Part shown: one piece after another, positions 6,699 to 14,284 of the stretch
Numbering within the stretch: the stretch's first letter is position 1
How the letters are laid out: each line of letters begins with the position of its first letter
Source: SIG636 sp045535465
GTDB lineage: Bacteria; Bacillota; Clostridia; Oscillospirales; CAG-382
DNA: 19,794 bases
Direction: 5' to 3'
Assembly: GCA_045535465.1 (NCBI GenBank)
Contig: JAZSLS010000082.1
Span: 1 to 19,794, forward strand
Position numbers and translations under genes: made by a program
Notes under the pieces: model-generated
What the model saw: only the letters and a program-made list of their open reading frames with translations
Told to the model about the DNA's origin: nothing
The model's database searches: none

Positions 6699-7778
6699 AT
6701 GAGCAGGATCTATAACTTTTCGGCAGGCCCTTCTATGCTGCCGGAGGCGGTTCTTCAAAAAGCAGCGGAGGAAATGATGGATTATAACGGCAGCGGTATG
6801 TCCGTTATGGAAATGAGCCACCGGTCACCCGTTTATGATAAAATTATAAAGGATGCAGAGGCTTCTCTCAGAAAGCTTATGAACATCCCCGATGATTACA
6901 AGGTTCTCTTTATTCAGGGCGGCGCTACCCTTCAGTTTTCCGGTGTTCCCCTTAACCTTATGAAGACCGGCAAGGCTGACTACATAGTTAGCGGTCAGTT
7001 CTCCGGCAAGGCAGCTAAGGAAGCTGAAAGATACGGCAAGGTTAACGTTGTTGCTTCCACTAAGGACAAAAACTTTACCGCTGTTCCCGTTGTTGCCAAA
7101 GAAAGCTTTGACCCCGAGGCTGATTACGTTCATATCTGCTTCAACAACACCATTTACGGTACCGTTTACAATTATATTCCCGAAACCGGCGACGTTCCTT
7201 TGGTAGCTGATATGTCCTCCTGCATACTCTCCGCTCCCATTGACGTAAGCAAGTTTGGCGTTATCTACGCAGGCGCACAGAAGAATATGGCTCCTGCAGG
7301 TCTTACCGTTGTTATCATTCGTGAAGACCTTCTCGGTAACGCAAGACCTGAATGCCCCGTTTATATGGATTATAAAATTCAGGCTGATAACGAATCTATG
7401 TATAACACTCCTCCCTGCTACTCCATTTATGCCGCAGGCTTGGTTTACGAGTGGCTTCTTGGCCTTGGCGGTCTTGAAGCTATGGAGCAGATGAACAAGG
7501 AAAAGGCTGCCATCCTTTACGATTATCTTGACAGCTCCTCTTTGTTTAAGCCCACTGCTGAGAAGGAATTCCGTTCTCTTATGAACGTATGCTTTGTTAC
7601 CGGCAATGCTGACCTTGATAAGGAATTTTGTTCCGAAGCCGCAAAAGCAGGTTTTGTTAACCTTAAGGGTCACCGTTCCGTTGGCGGTATGAGAGCTTCC
7701 ATCTACAACGCTATGCCCAAGGAAGGCGTTGTTAAGCTTGTTGAGTTTATGAAGGAATTTGAGAGGAAACACGTATGA
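6699..7778 (+). CDS. serC: Phosphoserine aminotransferase
   Basis: A 359-aa class V aminotransferase of normal length for SerC. It converts 3-phosphohydroxypyruvate and glutamate to phosphoserine and 2-oxoglutarate, the second step of serine synthesis. The N-terminus YNFSAGPSMLPEAVL and the stretch MSVMEMSHRSP are SerC hallmarks. FIQGGATLQFS (71-81) binds the cofactor phosphate, Asp171 (VADMSS) faces the pyridine ring, and Lys195 (YAGAQKNMAPAG) is the expected pyridoxal-phosphate lysine. The C-terminal SVGGMRASIYNAMP is also typical. GAGG lies seven bases before the ATG. The stop overlaps the serA start by four bases, so translation is coupled. Codons here are strongly biased (CTT, GTT, GCT), suggesting high expression. 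No serB phosphatase is in the window. Confidence 0.96.
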   Translation: MSRIYNFSAGPSMLPEAVLQKAAEEMMDYNGSGMSVMEMSHRSPVYDKIIKDAEASLRKLMNIPDDYKVLFIQGGATLQFSGVPLNLMKTGKADYIVSGQFSGKAAKEAERYGKVNVVASTKDKNFTAVPVVAKESFDPEADYVHICFNNTIYGTVYNYIPETGDVPLVADMSSCILSAPIDVSKFGVIYAGAQKNMAPAGLTVVIIREDLLGNARPECPVYMDYKIQADNESMYNTPPCYSIYAAGLVYEWLLGLGGLEAMEQMNKEKAAILYDYLDSSSLFKPTAEKEFRSLMNVCFVTGNADLDKEFCSEAAKAGFVNLKGHRSVGGMRASIYNAMPKEGVVKLVEFMKEFERKHV

Positions 7779-8932
7779 AAAATATAGCTTTACTTAATAA
7801 AATAGGCGCTACCGGTCTTAAGAAGTTTGATACCTCTTATAACATCGGCTGTGACGCAGCAGACGCTCACGCTATTATGGTTCGCTCTGCCGCTATGCAC
7901 GATATGGAATTTGGTAAGAACCTTGTTGCCATTGCAAGAGCAGGCGCAGGCGTTAACAATATTCCGATTGACAGATGTGCTGAAGAAGGCATAGTTGTTT
8001 TTAACACTCCCGGCGCTAACGCAAACGGCGTTAAGGAGCTTACTATGGCAGCTTTGCTTCTTGCTTCCCGTGATATAGCAGGCGGTATTGCTTGGGCTAA
8101 CGGTCTTAGCGGCGAAGCTGACGTTGCTAAGGCAGTTGAAAAGGGCAAGAGCGCTTTTGTAGGTCCTGAGCTTATGGGTAAAACCCTTGGCGTTATCGGT
8201 CTTGGCGCTATCGGCGGCCTTGTTGCTAACTGCGCTAACAGCCTTGGTATGAAGGTTATCGGTTGCGACCCCTTCCTTACCGTTGACAACGCTTGGCACC
8301 TTTCCCGCTCTATTATCAAGGCAAACAGCTTTGACGAGATTTTTGAAAAGAGCGATTATATAACAGTTCACGTTCCTTCTACCAAGGATACTAAGGGTAT
8401 GTTCAACGCCCGTGCTTTCTCCATTATGAAGGATGGCGTTAGAATTGTTAACCTTTCCCGTGCAGACCTTGTTAATATTGCTGACCTTAAGGCGGCTATA
8501 GCTGAAGGCAAGGTTGCTTCTTACGTAACCGACTTCCCTACCAACGACACTATCGGCTGTGAAAAGATAGTTTGCATACCTCACCTTGGCGCTTCTACTC
8601 CCGAATCTGAGGATAACTGTGCAAGTATGGCTGCTGCTGAGCTTATCGATTTCCTTGAAAACGGAAACATCAAGAACAGCGTAAACTATCCCAACATTGA
8701 CCTTCCCCGCAGTGCTGCATACAGAATTCTTGTGCTTCACGAGAACGCTCCCAACATTCTTACTAAAATTTCCGGCGCTCTCAGCAACGACGGTATAAAC
8801 ATAGAAGCTATGCTTAACCGCTCCAAGGGCTCCAACGCTTGCAGCGTTCTTGAAACCAATAACGACGTTACCGACGCTACTATTGCCGATATTACCGCAA
8901 TTGAAGGCGTTAGACGTGTTCTTGTTATCTAA
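7775..8932 (+). CDS. serA: D-3-phosphoglycerate dehydrogenase
   Basis: A 385-aa NAD-dependent 2-hydroxyacid dehydrogenase catalysing the first step of serine synthesis. The nucleotide-binding motif GVIGLGAIGG is at 139-148, with Asp165 likely contacting the NAD ribose. Catalytic Arg229 (NLSRADLVN) and His270 (IPHLGASTPE) are present. The usual active-site Glu of the DVFxxEP segment appears as Asp258 in DFPTNDT, which may be normal for this shorter clostridial form. An ACT domain (about 318-385, LHENAPNILTKISGALSNDGINIEAM) probably allows serine feedback, so this is a type II-like layout. ATGA overlap with serC gives coupling. The next gene starts 22 bases downstream. Codon bias matches serC. 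Confidence 0.95.
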   Translation: MKNIALLNKIGATGLKKFDTSYNIGCDAADAHAIMVRSAAMHDMEFGKNLVAIARAGAGVNNIPIDRCAEEGIVVFNTPGANANGVKELTMAALLLASRDIAGGIAWANGLSGEADVAKAVEKGKSAFVGPELMGKTLGVIGLGAIGGLVANCANSLGMKVIGCDPFLTVDNAWHLSRSIIKANSFDEIFEKSDYITVHVPSTKDTKGMFNARAFSIMKDGVRIVNLSRADLVNIADLKAAIAEGKVASYVTDFPTNDTIGCEKIVCIPHLGASTPESEDNCASMAAAELIDFLENGNIKNSVNYPNIDLPRSAAYRILVLHENAPNILTKISGALSNDGINIEAMLNRSKGSNACSVLETNNDVTDATIADITAIEGVRRVLVI

Positions 8933-8954
8933 GTTTTAAAAGAGGTGTTTCGGG

Positions 8955-9797
8955 TTGAAGCTTTCAACAGAGTTTAATTACGGCAGTATTCTTTTTGGTA
9001 CGGAGGCTGCTATACGCCTTATGGCAGAGGTAGGCTTTGAAGCCTTGGATTACTCTATGTTTGACCTGAACAGAGAGGATAACCCTCTTAATCACGACGG
9101 TTGGCAGGAAAGAATGGCATCCTTTAGGCGTATTGCCGAAGAATGCGGAATTTCCTTTAACCAGACCCACGCTACATTCCCATCTTTCAAGGAAGGGGAC
9201 GAGGAATACAATAAGGCAAACTTTCCACGTCTTGTCCGTGCCATAAGAGCTACGGCGGAGCTTGGTGCGCCCATTGTGGTTATGCATCCTCAGCCTACGG
9301 GCGGTAACGACCACGAGAAAAACGTGCAGTTTTTCTCCTCGCTTGCGCCTTATTGCAGGGAATGCGGCGTTAAAATAGCTATCGAAAACCTTATAGGCGA
9401 GGGTTGCTATTGCGGTAAGCCTGATGACCTTTGCGCTCTTATCGATGCTTTGGACGGCGACTGCTTTACAGGGCTTTTGGATATAGGCCACGCCTCCATA
9501 AACGGCGTAGGCGCTCCTGCCTTTATTAAAGCTATGGGAAACCGTTTATCCGCTTTGCACGTTCACGATAATGACGGGGTTAAGGACTGCCACAATATGC
9601 CCTATAACCGAGGACTTGATTGGGATGCTATATGCGCAGCCCTTGCGGAATGTGATTACAAGGGCGACTTTACCTACGAAGCAGGCTTTTATGCCCGTCA
9701 GTTCCCTAAGGAGCTGGTACCCGATGCTTACCGTATGATGGTGGCAACGGGCAAATATCTTGTGGCCAAAATAAATGCCGCAAAGGTAAATCTATAA
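8955..9797 (+). CDS. Sugar phosphate isomerase/epimerase-like TIM barrel (xylose-isomerase-like fold)
   Basis: A 280-aa protein of the AP-endonuclease-2/xylose-isomerase-like barrel family. The start is TTG at 8955, supported by AGAGGTG seven bases upstream. Probable metal and catalytic residues appear in order: His72 (QTHATFP), His111 (VVMHPQP), Glu144 (AIENL), Asp176 and His179 (LLDIGHA), His202 with His204 and Asp205 (LHVHDND), and Glu242 (TYEAGF). This fits a divalent-metal isomerase or epimerase acting on a sugar or inositol derivative; the exact substrate cannot be read from sequence. It lies 22 bases after serA and shares its transcript, ending at the hairpin at 9808. A link to serine metabolism is not established. 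Confidence 0.85.
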   Translation: MKLSTEFNYGSILFGTEAAIRLMAEVGFEALDYSMFDLNREDNPLNHDGWQERMASFRRIAEECGISFNQTHATFPSFKEGDEEYNKANFPRLVRAIRATAELGAPIVVMHPQPTGGNDHEKNVQFFSSLAPYCRECGVKIAIENLIGEGCYCGKPDDLCALIDALDGDCFTGLLDIGHASINGVGAPAFIKAMGNRLSALHVHDNDGVKDCHNMPYNRGLDWDAICAALAECDYKGDFTYEAGFYARQFPKELVPDAYRMMVATGKYLVAKINAAKVNL

Positions 9798-9807
9798 ACA
9801 AAATCAC

Positions 9808-9844
9808 GCCTTCCTGCGGAGTTACCCGCAGGAAGGCTGTTTTG
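9808..9844 (+). terminator. Hairpin after the serC-serA-isomerase operon
   Basis: A perfect 12-bp GC-rich stem (9808-9819 with 9826-9837) with a 6-nt loop is followed by TGTTTTG. The T tract is short, so some read-through into the C39-like gene (which shows no clear promoter of its own) is possible. Confidence 0.75.
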
Positions 9845-9866
9845 CATATTTTTAAAGGAGTTACTT

Positions 9867-10841
9867 ATGAAAGATAATCTTTATTACCGTTCGTTGCCCT
9901 TTGAGGCAGCTGAATTTAAAGGCACCTTTGATGGTGTTAAGGTGGTAGACGGCTACCTATGTCTTGACGGTGCTGCAAGCGGCGTTTTCACATCCGAGCC
10001 TATTTCTTTACCCGAATGTAACGTTATGCTTGTTTCCTGGAACGCTTACCGCAGAGGCGGCAGTGTGGAAATGATGCTTGCCTACAAAAAGGCTGACGGT
10101 AGCTACAGCGAGTTTTTCTCCTACGGTGTTTGGGGGACTTTGCCTACGAGCAAAAGCTGTAAGAAGGACGACGGCGTTATGGACGAGGATACCCTTTTTG
10201 CCAAGGAAAGCACGGATACCGTTATAATTAAGGCGGTGCTCACCGCAGGAGAGGACGGAAACGGTGACCCCAGACTTATGCGTTTTGCCATTTGCGGTAA
10301 CGGCAAGCCCTATTTTACTGTTGATAAAGAAGCTTTACCCGAGGAGGTTTGCCTTGACGTTAAGCCTCGCTCTCAGATGGTAATACCAAAGATTGGCAAC
10401 ATTATTTGCAGTCCTACCTCTACCTCTATGTGTATGGACTACAAGGGTGTTGACATTCCCCACGATGAATTTGCCGCTATGGCATTTGACCACGGCGACA
10501 AGGTTTACGGCAACTGGCTGTTTAATATTGCCGCTGCCGCCGAACAAGGCTTTGTTACCCATTTTGACAGCTATGACGTAAATGCGGCTATGCATTGTCT
10601 TGCAAATGACACGCCCCTTGTTTTCTCAATCAGAACCAAGGAGGGGGATATTACCAATGCGCCGCAGGCATACACAAGCGGTCACCTTATATGCGTGGTG
10701 GGCTACAAGATGATAGACGGCAAGCTTCATTTTATTGTTAACGACCCCGCCGCAAAAACAGTAGAAGGCGTACGCCGTTACTACGATGCGGCGGAGCTGG
10801 ATGCTTGTTGGAAGCTTAAGGCTGTGTATATAATAAGATAA
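9867..10841 (+). CDS. C39-like papain-fold protein with N-terminal beta-rich domain, cytoplasmic
   Basis: A 324-aa protein. Residues 1-160 look beta-rich (LVSWNAYRRGGSVEMMLAYK) and may bind a ligand. Residues 168-324 match the peptidase C39_2-like papain fold: Gln170 (RSQ) as oxyanion residue, Cys181 (IICSPTSTSMCMDY), His273 (SGHLICVVGY) and Asp293 (FIVNDPAA). All parts of a thiol-protease triad are therefore present. There is no signal peptide, membrane segment or transporter domain, so it is probably cytoplasmic and unlikely to be a bacteriocin-leader peptidase. AAAGGAG precedes the ATG. It could be an intracellular peptidase, amidohydrolase or acyltransferase, as some C39_2-fold proteins are. 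A large hairpin follows at 10861. Confidence 0.75.
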   Translation: MKDNLYYRSLPFEAAEFKGTFDGVKVVDGYLCLDGAASGVFTSEPISLPECNVMLVSWNAYRRGGSVEMMLAYKKADGSYSEFFSYGVWGTLPTSKSCKKDDGVMDEDTLFAKESTDTVIIKAVLTAGEDGNGDPRLMRFAICGNGKPYFTVDKEALPEEVCLDVKPRSQMVIPKIGNIICSPTSTSMCMDYKGVDIPHDEFAAMAFDHGDKVYGNWLFNIAAAAEQGFVTHFDSYDVNAAMHCLANDTPLVFSIRTKEGDITNAPQAYTSGHLICVVGYKMIDGKLHFIVNDPAAKTVEGVRRYYDAAELDACWKLKAVYIIR

Positions 10842-10860
10842 CCACTTTTTTCTAAAAACT

Positions 10861-10906
10861 GTGGGGGCTGTACTCAAATCAGAATTGATTTAAGTACAGC
10901 CCCCAC
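10861..10906 (+). terminator. Long hairpin (21-bp arms) after the C39-like gene, related to 14224-14264
   Basis: Arms 10861-10881 and 10886-10906 pair with a single C-A mismatch and a 4-nt loop (GAAT). There is no T run after it, so termination is uncertain. Its core (GGGGCT..CTCAAATC...AATTGATTT.AG..AGCCCC) is shared with the hairpin at 14224-14264, pointing to a dispersed palindromic repeat used as a terminator. Confidence 0.6.
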
Positions 10907-10983
10907 GTCACATTAATTGTCCGTTTTATTTCCGTTTTTATTGTTAAAATATGGTTGTACTAACAAAAACGGAGGTAAAAATT

Positions 10984-11301
10984 ATGTTTTATTGCGTACT
11001 TACAGGCTTTATAGCCCTTCTTATCAGCGGAAAGGCGTGGATAGCCTTTTCTACTATGGCCGTTGCAGGCCTTGTGGTGATAATATCCAAAAGCTATAAT
11101 GAGGAGGTGCTTACCCGCTACGGCGGTGTAAAAAGCGCAGAGGTTTTAAGTAGTGTTTGCTACGGAAACAAGAACGGGGAGGAACGCTACACCCAATACA
11201 CACTGATGGTTAACTACCGCAACGGCAACAAAGTGCGTTATACCTTAAGCCCCGAGCAAAAGCTTTTCAAAGCACTGTCTCCCTACATAGGCAAGGCTTA
11301 A
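10984..11301 (+). CDS. Small membrane protein, unknown function
   Basis: A 105-aa protein. The ATG at 10984 is chosen because GGAGG lies eight bases upstream; the longer frame from 10951 would swallow that site. Two hydrophobic stretches close to the N-terminus (FYCVLTGFIALLISG and AWIAFSTMAVAGLVVIIS, about 2-36) suggest a membrane hairpin. The C-terminal 65 residues are soluble, with beta character (YTQYTLMVNYRNGNKVRYTLSPEQKLF) resembling a small DUF3592-like or PH-like strand set, though I cannot assign a family. A poor -10-like TAAAAT lies at 10945-10950 with no convincing -35 partner. The next gene starts 61 bases after it and has its own promoter. Confidence 0.7.
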   Translation: MFYCVLTGFIALLISGKAWIAFSTMAVAGLVVIISKSYNEEVLTRYGGVKSAEVLSSVCYGNKNGEERYTQYTLMVNYRNGNKVRYTLSPEQKLFKALSPYIGKA

Positions 11302-11311
11302 AAACTAATCC

Positions 11312-11340
11312 TTGCAAAATGCCGTTTCGTATGATATTCT
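11312..11340 (+). promoter_or_regulatory. Promoter of the WYL regulator-GH20 operon
   Basis: -35 TTGCAA (11312-11317) and -10 TATTCT (11335-11340) are 17 bases apart. The transcript would start near 11347, just before the GGAGGG ribosome binding site of the gene starting at 11363. Confidence 0.65.
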
Positions 11341-11362
11341 GTTTATAAAAGGAGGGAAAGCT

Positions 11363-12364
11363 ATGCCAAAAAACTCCGGTCACAAGCTAAGGCTTGTGCA
11401 GGTGCTGCGCATTTTGTGGGAACGCACCGACGAAAACCACTCTATAAGCTGTGCCGCCATACTTGATTCCCTTAAGGCTGTGGGAATAGAAGCCGAGCGC
11501 AAGACTATCTACGACGATATGACACAGCTTGAGCTGCTTGGGTTTGACATTAATCAAAGCCGAGGCAAGGACGGCGGTTATCGGCTTATGAGCCGTGATT
11601 TTGAGCTGTCAGAGCTGGTGCTTTTGGCGGATGCCGTTCAAAGCAGCAGGTTTATTACCGAAAAGAAAAGTGCCGCACTTATAAAAAAGCTTTCCTCTCT
11701 TGCCAGTGTTTACGAGGCAAAGCAGCTTACCAGGCAGGTACACGTTGCAGGGCGTATAAAAAATATGGACGAAACAATTTTTTATAACGTGGACTCTTTG
11801 CACCGTGCCATAAACGAAAACAAGCAGGTAAGCTTTACCTATTTTGAGTGGAACGAAAAAAAAGAGATGGTTCCTCGCCGTGATGGTGCTACTTACGTTG
11901 TAAGCCCTTGGGCGCTTTGCTGGGACGACGAAAACTATTACTTAATTGCTTACGATAGCGCCGCTGAAAAAATTAAGCACTATCGAGTGGATAAAATGCA
12001 TCGCATTACCCAAATGAACGAGGAAAGAGAAGGCAAGCAGGCGGCAGACAGCTTTGATATAGGTGCCTACTCCGGCAGGCTTTTTGCTATGTTCGGCGGA
12101 GAGGAATGTTACGTGACCCTGCTTTGCAAAAACAGCCGTGCAGGGGTGGTTATTGACCGTTTTGGCAAGGATATCCCATTCCGAAGGGTGGACGAGGAGC
12201 ATTTTGAGCTGACGGTTAAAGTTGCGCTGAGCAGTCATTTTTACACTTGGCTTATGAATTTTGGCAAGGATATTATAATAAAATCGCCAAAACAGGCAAT
12301 AGACGGATTTTTAGAAACCGCAAGGGCGGCTATTGCGCCTTATGAAACGGAGGAAACTTTATGA
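11363..12364 (+). CDS. WYL-domain transcriptional regulator
   Basis: A 333-aa regulator. The ATG at 11363 is chosen for the GGAGGG just upstream and because the longer frame would start at the -35 box. Residues 7-77 form an HTH_11-type winged helix (LRLVQVLRILWERTD, then AERKTIYDDMTQLELLGFDI and GYRLMSRDF). Residues about 135-215 contain the WYL ligand-sensing domain (VSPWALCWDDENYYLIAYDS...HYRVDKM), followed by a WYL C-terminal extension to 333. WYL proteins sense small ligands or nucleic acid and can repress or activate. The stop overlaps the start of the hexosaminidase gene by four bases, so it probably controls that gene in response to a sugar or related signal. That coupling is inference from position. 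Confidence 0.88.
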   Translation: MPKNSGHKLRLVQVLRILWERTDENHSISCAAILDSLKAVGIEAERKTIYDDMTQLELLGFDINQSRGKDGGYRLMSRDFELSELVLLADAVQSSRFITEKKSAALIKKLSSLASVYEAKQLTRQVHVAGRIKNMDETIFYNVDSLHRAINENKQVSFTYFEWNEKKEMVPRRDGATYVVSPWALCWDDENYYLIAYDSAAEKIKHYRVDKMHRITQMNEEREGKQAADSFDIGAYSGRLFAMFGGEECYVTLLCKNSRAGVVIDRFGKDIPFRRVDEEHFELTVKVALSSHFYTWLMNFGKDIIIKSPKQAIDGFLETARAAIAPYETEETL

Positions 12365-14214
12365 TAAGCTTTAAACTTACAGACTCGGCACTTCCCTATC
12401 GCACTCAGCTTGAATATATGGCTTCGCTGGGGCTTATGCTTATTGATGACAAGGGCGTGCCTTTGTTTATAGAAAAAGGCGAGGGGCTATCAGTAGCCTT
12501 AAGCGACGAAAAAGCGACGGTTGTTTTTTCTGAGCTTTCCCAGATATTCCGTGGTGTTTTCTCCCTTGGCAGAGGCGTTACGGGTGAATTTACCCCAAGG
12601 TTTGAGCTTTGCGGCGAGATGATAGACAACTCCCGCAACTCGGTTACCACCGTTAGCAAGGTGAAGGAGCATATTGCATACAGCGCCGCTTTCGGTCTTA
12701 ACTGTCTTTACCTTTATAACGAGGACACCGTTGAGGTAGAGGGTGAACCCTACTTTGGCTATATGCGAGGCAGATATACCAAGACAGAGCTGGAGGAAAT
12801 TGTGGCGTTTGGTGTAAGCTTTGGTGTGGAGATAGTACCCTGTATACAGACTCTTGCACACCTTAACCAAGCCTTGCGTTGGAGCAGATACGCTCCTATA
12901 AGAGACTTTGGCGACACTCTTATGGCAGACGAGGACGCTACCTACGCTCTTATTGAAAAGATTATTGCCGCTTGGCGTGCAGTTACGCCTACCAAGCACA
13001 TAAATATTGGTATGGACGAGGCTTTTGGTCTTTGTCGTGGTAAATACCTTGACAAGCACGGTCTTGTAAACCGCTTTGAGCTTATGTGCCGTCATTTGGA
13101 GCGTGTTGCGGCTATTTGCGAAAGGTATGAGTTTAAGCCTATGATGTGGAGCGATATGTTCTTCCACATAGTTTTTGGCGGTTACTACACCGATGGTCAT
13201 ATTGATAAAGAGCTGCTTGAAAAGGTGCCGAAAAACGTTACATTGGTTTACTGGGACTATTACAGCACCGAACAAAGCAAGTACCGCACCCAGGTAGAAA
13301 AGCACGCACTGTTTGATAACAAGCTTGCCTTTGCGGGCGGTGCCTGGAAGTGGAGCGGCTTTACTCCTGCTATAGACCACAGCCTTAAAGTTTCGCCAAT
13401 GGCTTTTGAAGAGGTTTGCAAAAAGGACGTTAAATACGTGATTATGACCTGCTGGGGTGACGACGGAGCTGACTGTCTTTCCGGTTGTGTGCTACCCGTT
13501 TTAGCTCTTTACGGCGCATATAACTATATGCCTTTTGATAAGGCAAAGGACTTTGCGGAGGCTGATGTTTTGTTTGCCACAGGCTACACCACCGAAGAGT
13601 TTTGTACATTGTGCAAACCCTCCGTTACCCCCTGCGAAAACCGTACTCCCTACGCTAACCCCACCAAGTATTTGTTCTTTAACGACCCTCTTAAGGGCTT
13701 ATTTGATAAGCATACCACACCTGAGTTTGGACGTTTTTACGCAGACTGTGCCTTGGAGCTTGGTTCTCTTGCTCTTCGTGGCGGTGCCTTTTCGTATCTG
13801 TTTGACGTACAGGCAAAGCTTTGCGCAGTACTTGAGCTTAAGGCAACACTGGGCGTAAAGCTTAAGGATGCATACGACAAGGGCGATAAGACAGAGCTTA
13901 AGCGTTTTGCTGATGAGGTTATACCCGAAATATTAAAACGCACCGAGGCATTTTACAGTGCTTTCAGAAAAGGCTGGCTTAGCGAAAGCAAGCCCCACGG
14001 CTTTGACGTGCAGGATATACGCATCGGCGGAATGATGCAAAGGCTTAAGGCGGCTATGGCTTCTGTATACGATTATCTTGAGGGCGTTACCGACATCATT
14101 GAAGAGCTTGAGGAAGAAAGACTTTATTTTGACTGTCGTGAAGAAGGCTCGGACAAATGTCTTACTATCGGTATGAACCGATATAATATTACTTCTACGC
14201 CTAATATTCTATAA
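12361..14214 (+). CDS. Cytoplasmic GH20-family beta-N-acetylhexosaminidase-like enzyme
   Basis: A 617-aa protein related to the GH20 group that includes Streptococcus GH20C and Paenibacillus Hex1. A short beta domain (about 1-75) precedes the TIM barrel. The barrel begins at FELCGEMIDNSRN (81-93) and holds YNEDTVEVEGEPYFGYMRGRYT, CIQTLAHLNQALRW (161-174) and the catalytic pair Asp219-Glu220 in NIGMDEAFGL, used for substrate-assisted cleavage. Aromatic residues (GAWKWSGF, YWDYY, TCWGDDG) line the sugar site. A helical C-terminal domain follows (about 420-600). There is no signal peptide, so it would act on imported GlcNAc- or GalNAc-containing oligosaccharides. It is translationally coupled to the WYL regulator, and no transporter is adjacent. 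The family call is secure; the substrate is not. Confidence 0.88.
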   Translation: MISFKLTDSALPYRTQLEYMASLGLMLIDDKGVPLFIEKGEGLSVALSDEKATVVFSELSQIFRGVFSLGRGVTGEFTPRFELCGEMIDNSRNSVTTVSKVKEHIAYSAAFGLNCLYLYNEDTVEVEGEPYFGYMRGRYTKTELEEIVAFGVSFGVEIVPCIQTLAHLNQALRWSRYAPIRDFGDTLMADEDATYALIEKIIAAWRAVTPTKHINIGMDEAFGLCRGKYLDKHGLVNRFELMCRHLERVAAICERYEFKPMMWSDMFFHIVFGGYYTDGHIDKELLEKVPKNVTLVYWDYYSTEQSKYRTQVEKHALFDNKLAFAGGAWKWSGFTPAIDHSLKVSPMAFEEVCKKDVKYVIMTCWGDDGADCLSGCVLPVLALYGAYNYMPFDKAKDFAEADVLFATGYTTEEFCTLCKPSVTPCENRTPYANPTKYLFFNDPLKGLFDKHTTPEFGRFYADCALELGSLALRGGAFSYLFDVQAKLCAVLELKATLGVKLKDAYDKGDKTELKRFADEVIPEILKRTEAFYSAFRKGWLSESKPHGFDVQDIRIGGMMQRLKAAMASVYDYLEGVTDIIEELEEERLYFDCREEGSDKCLTIGMNRYNITSTPNIL

Positions 14215-14223
14215 GTTATGCAA

Positions 14224-14270
14224 AGGGGCTATCTCAAATCGGCAATTGATTTGAGATAGCCCCTATTTTT
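14224..14270. terminator. Perfect hairpin terminator between the GH20 gene and the YitT gene
   Basis: A 17-bp perfect stem (14224-14240 with 14248-14264), 7-nt loop, followed by ATTTTTT. It sits between convergent genes and shares its core sequence with the hairpin at 10861-10906. Confidence 0.9.
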
Positions 14271-14284
14271 TGCGTTCTGTTCTT

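Noticed and set aside
6825..8740. Long minus-strand frames (about 315 aa each) opposite serC and serA
   Set aside because: They are shadows produced by the strong codon bias of serC and serA, have no ribosome binding site, and match no family.
10861..10906. End of an insertion sequence
   Set aside because: No transposase gene or target duplication was found, and its partner at 14224 is a normal terminator between genes.
10917..10950. Promoter for the small membrane protein (TTGTCC with TAAAAT)
   Set aside because: The spacing is 22 bases, too long for a standard promoter, and no better -35 is present.
12499..13380. A 293-aa minus-strand frame opposite the GH20 gene
   Set aside because: It overlaps a well-supported enzyme gene, has unnatural composition and no start signal.
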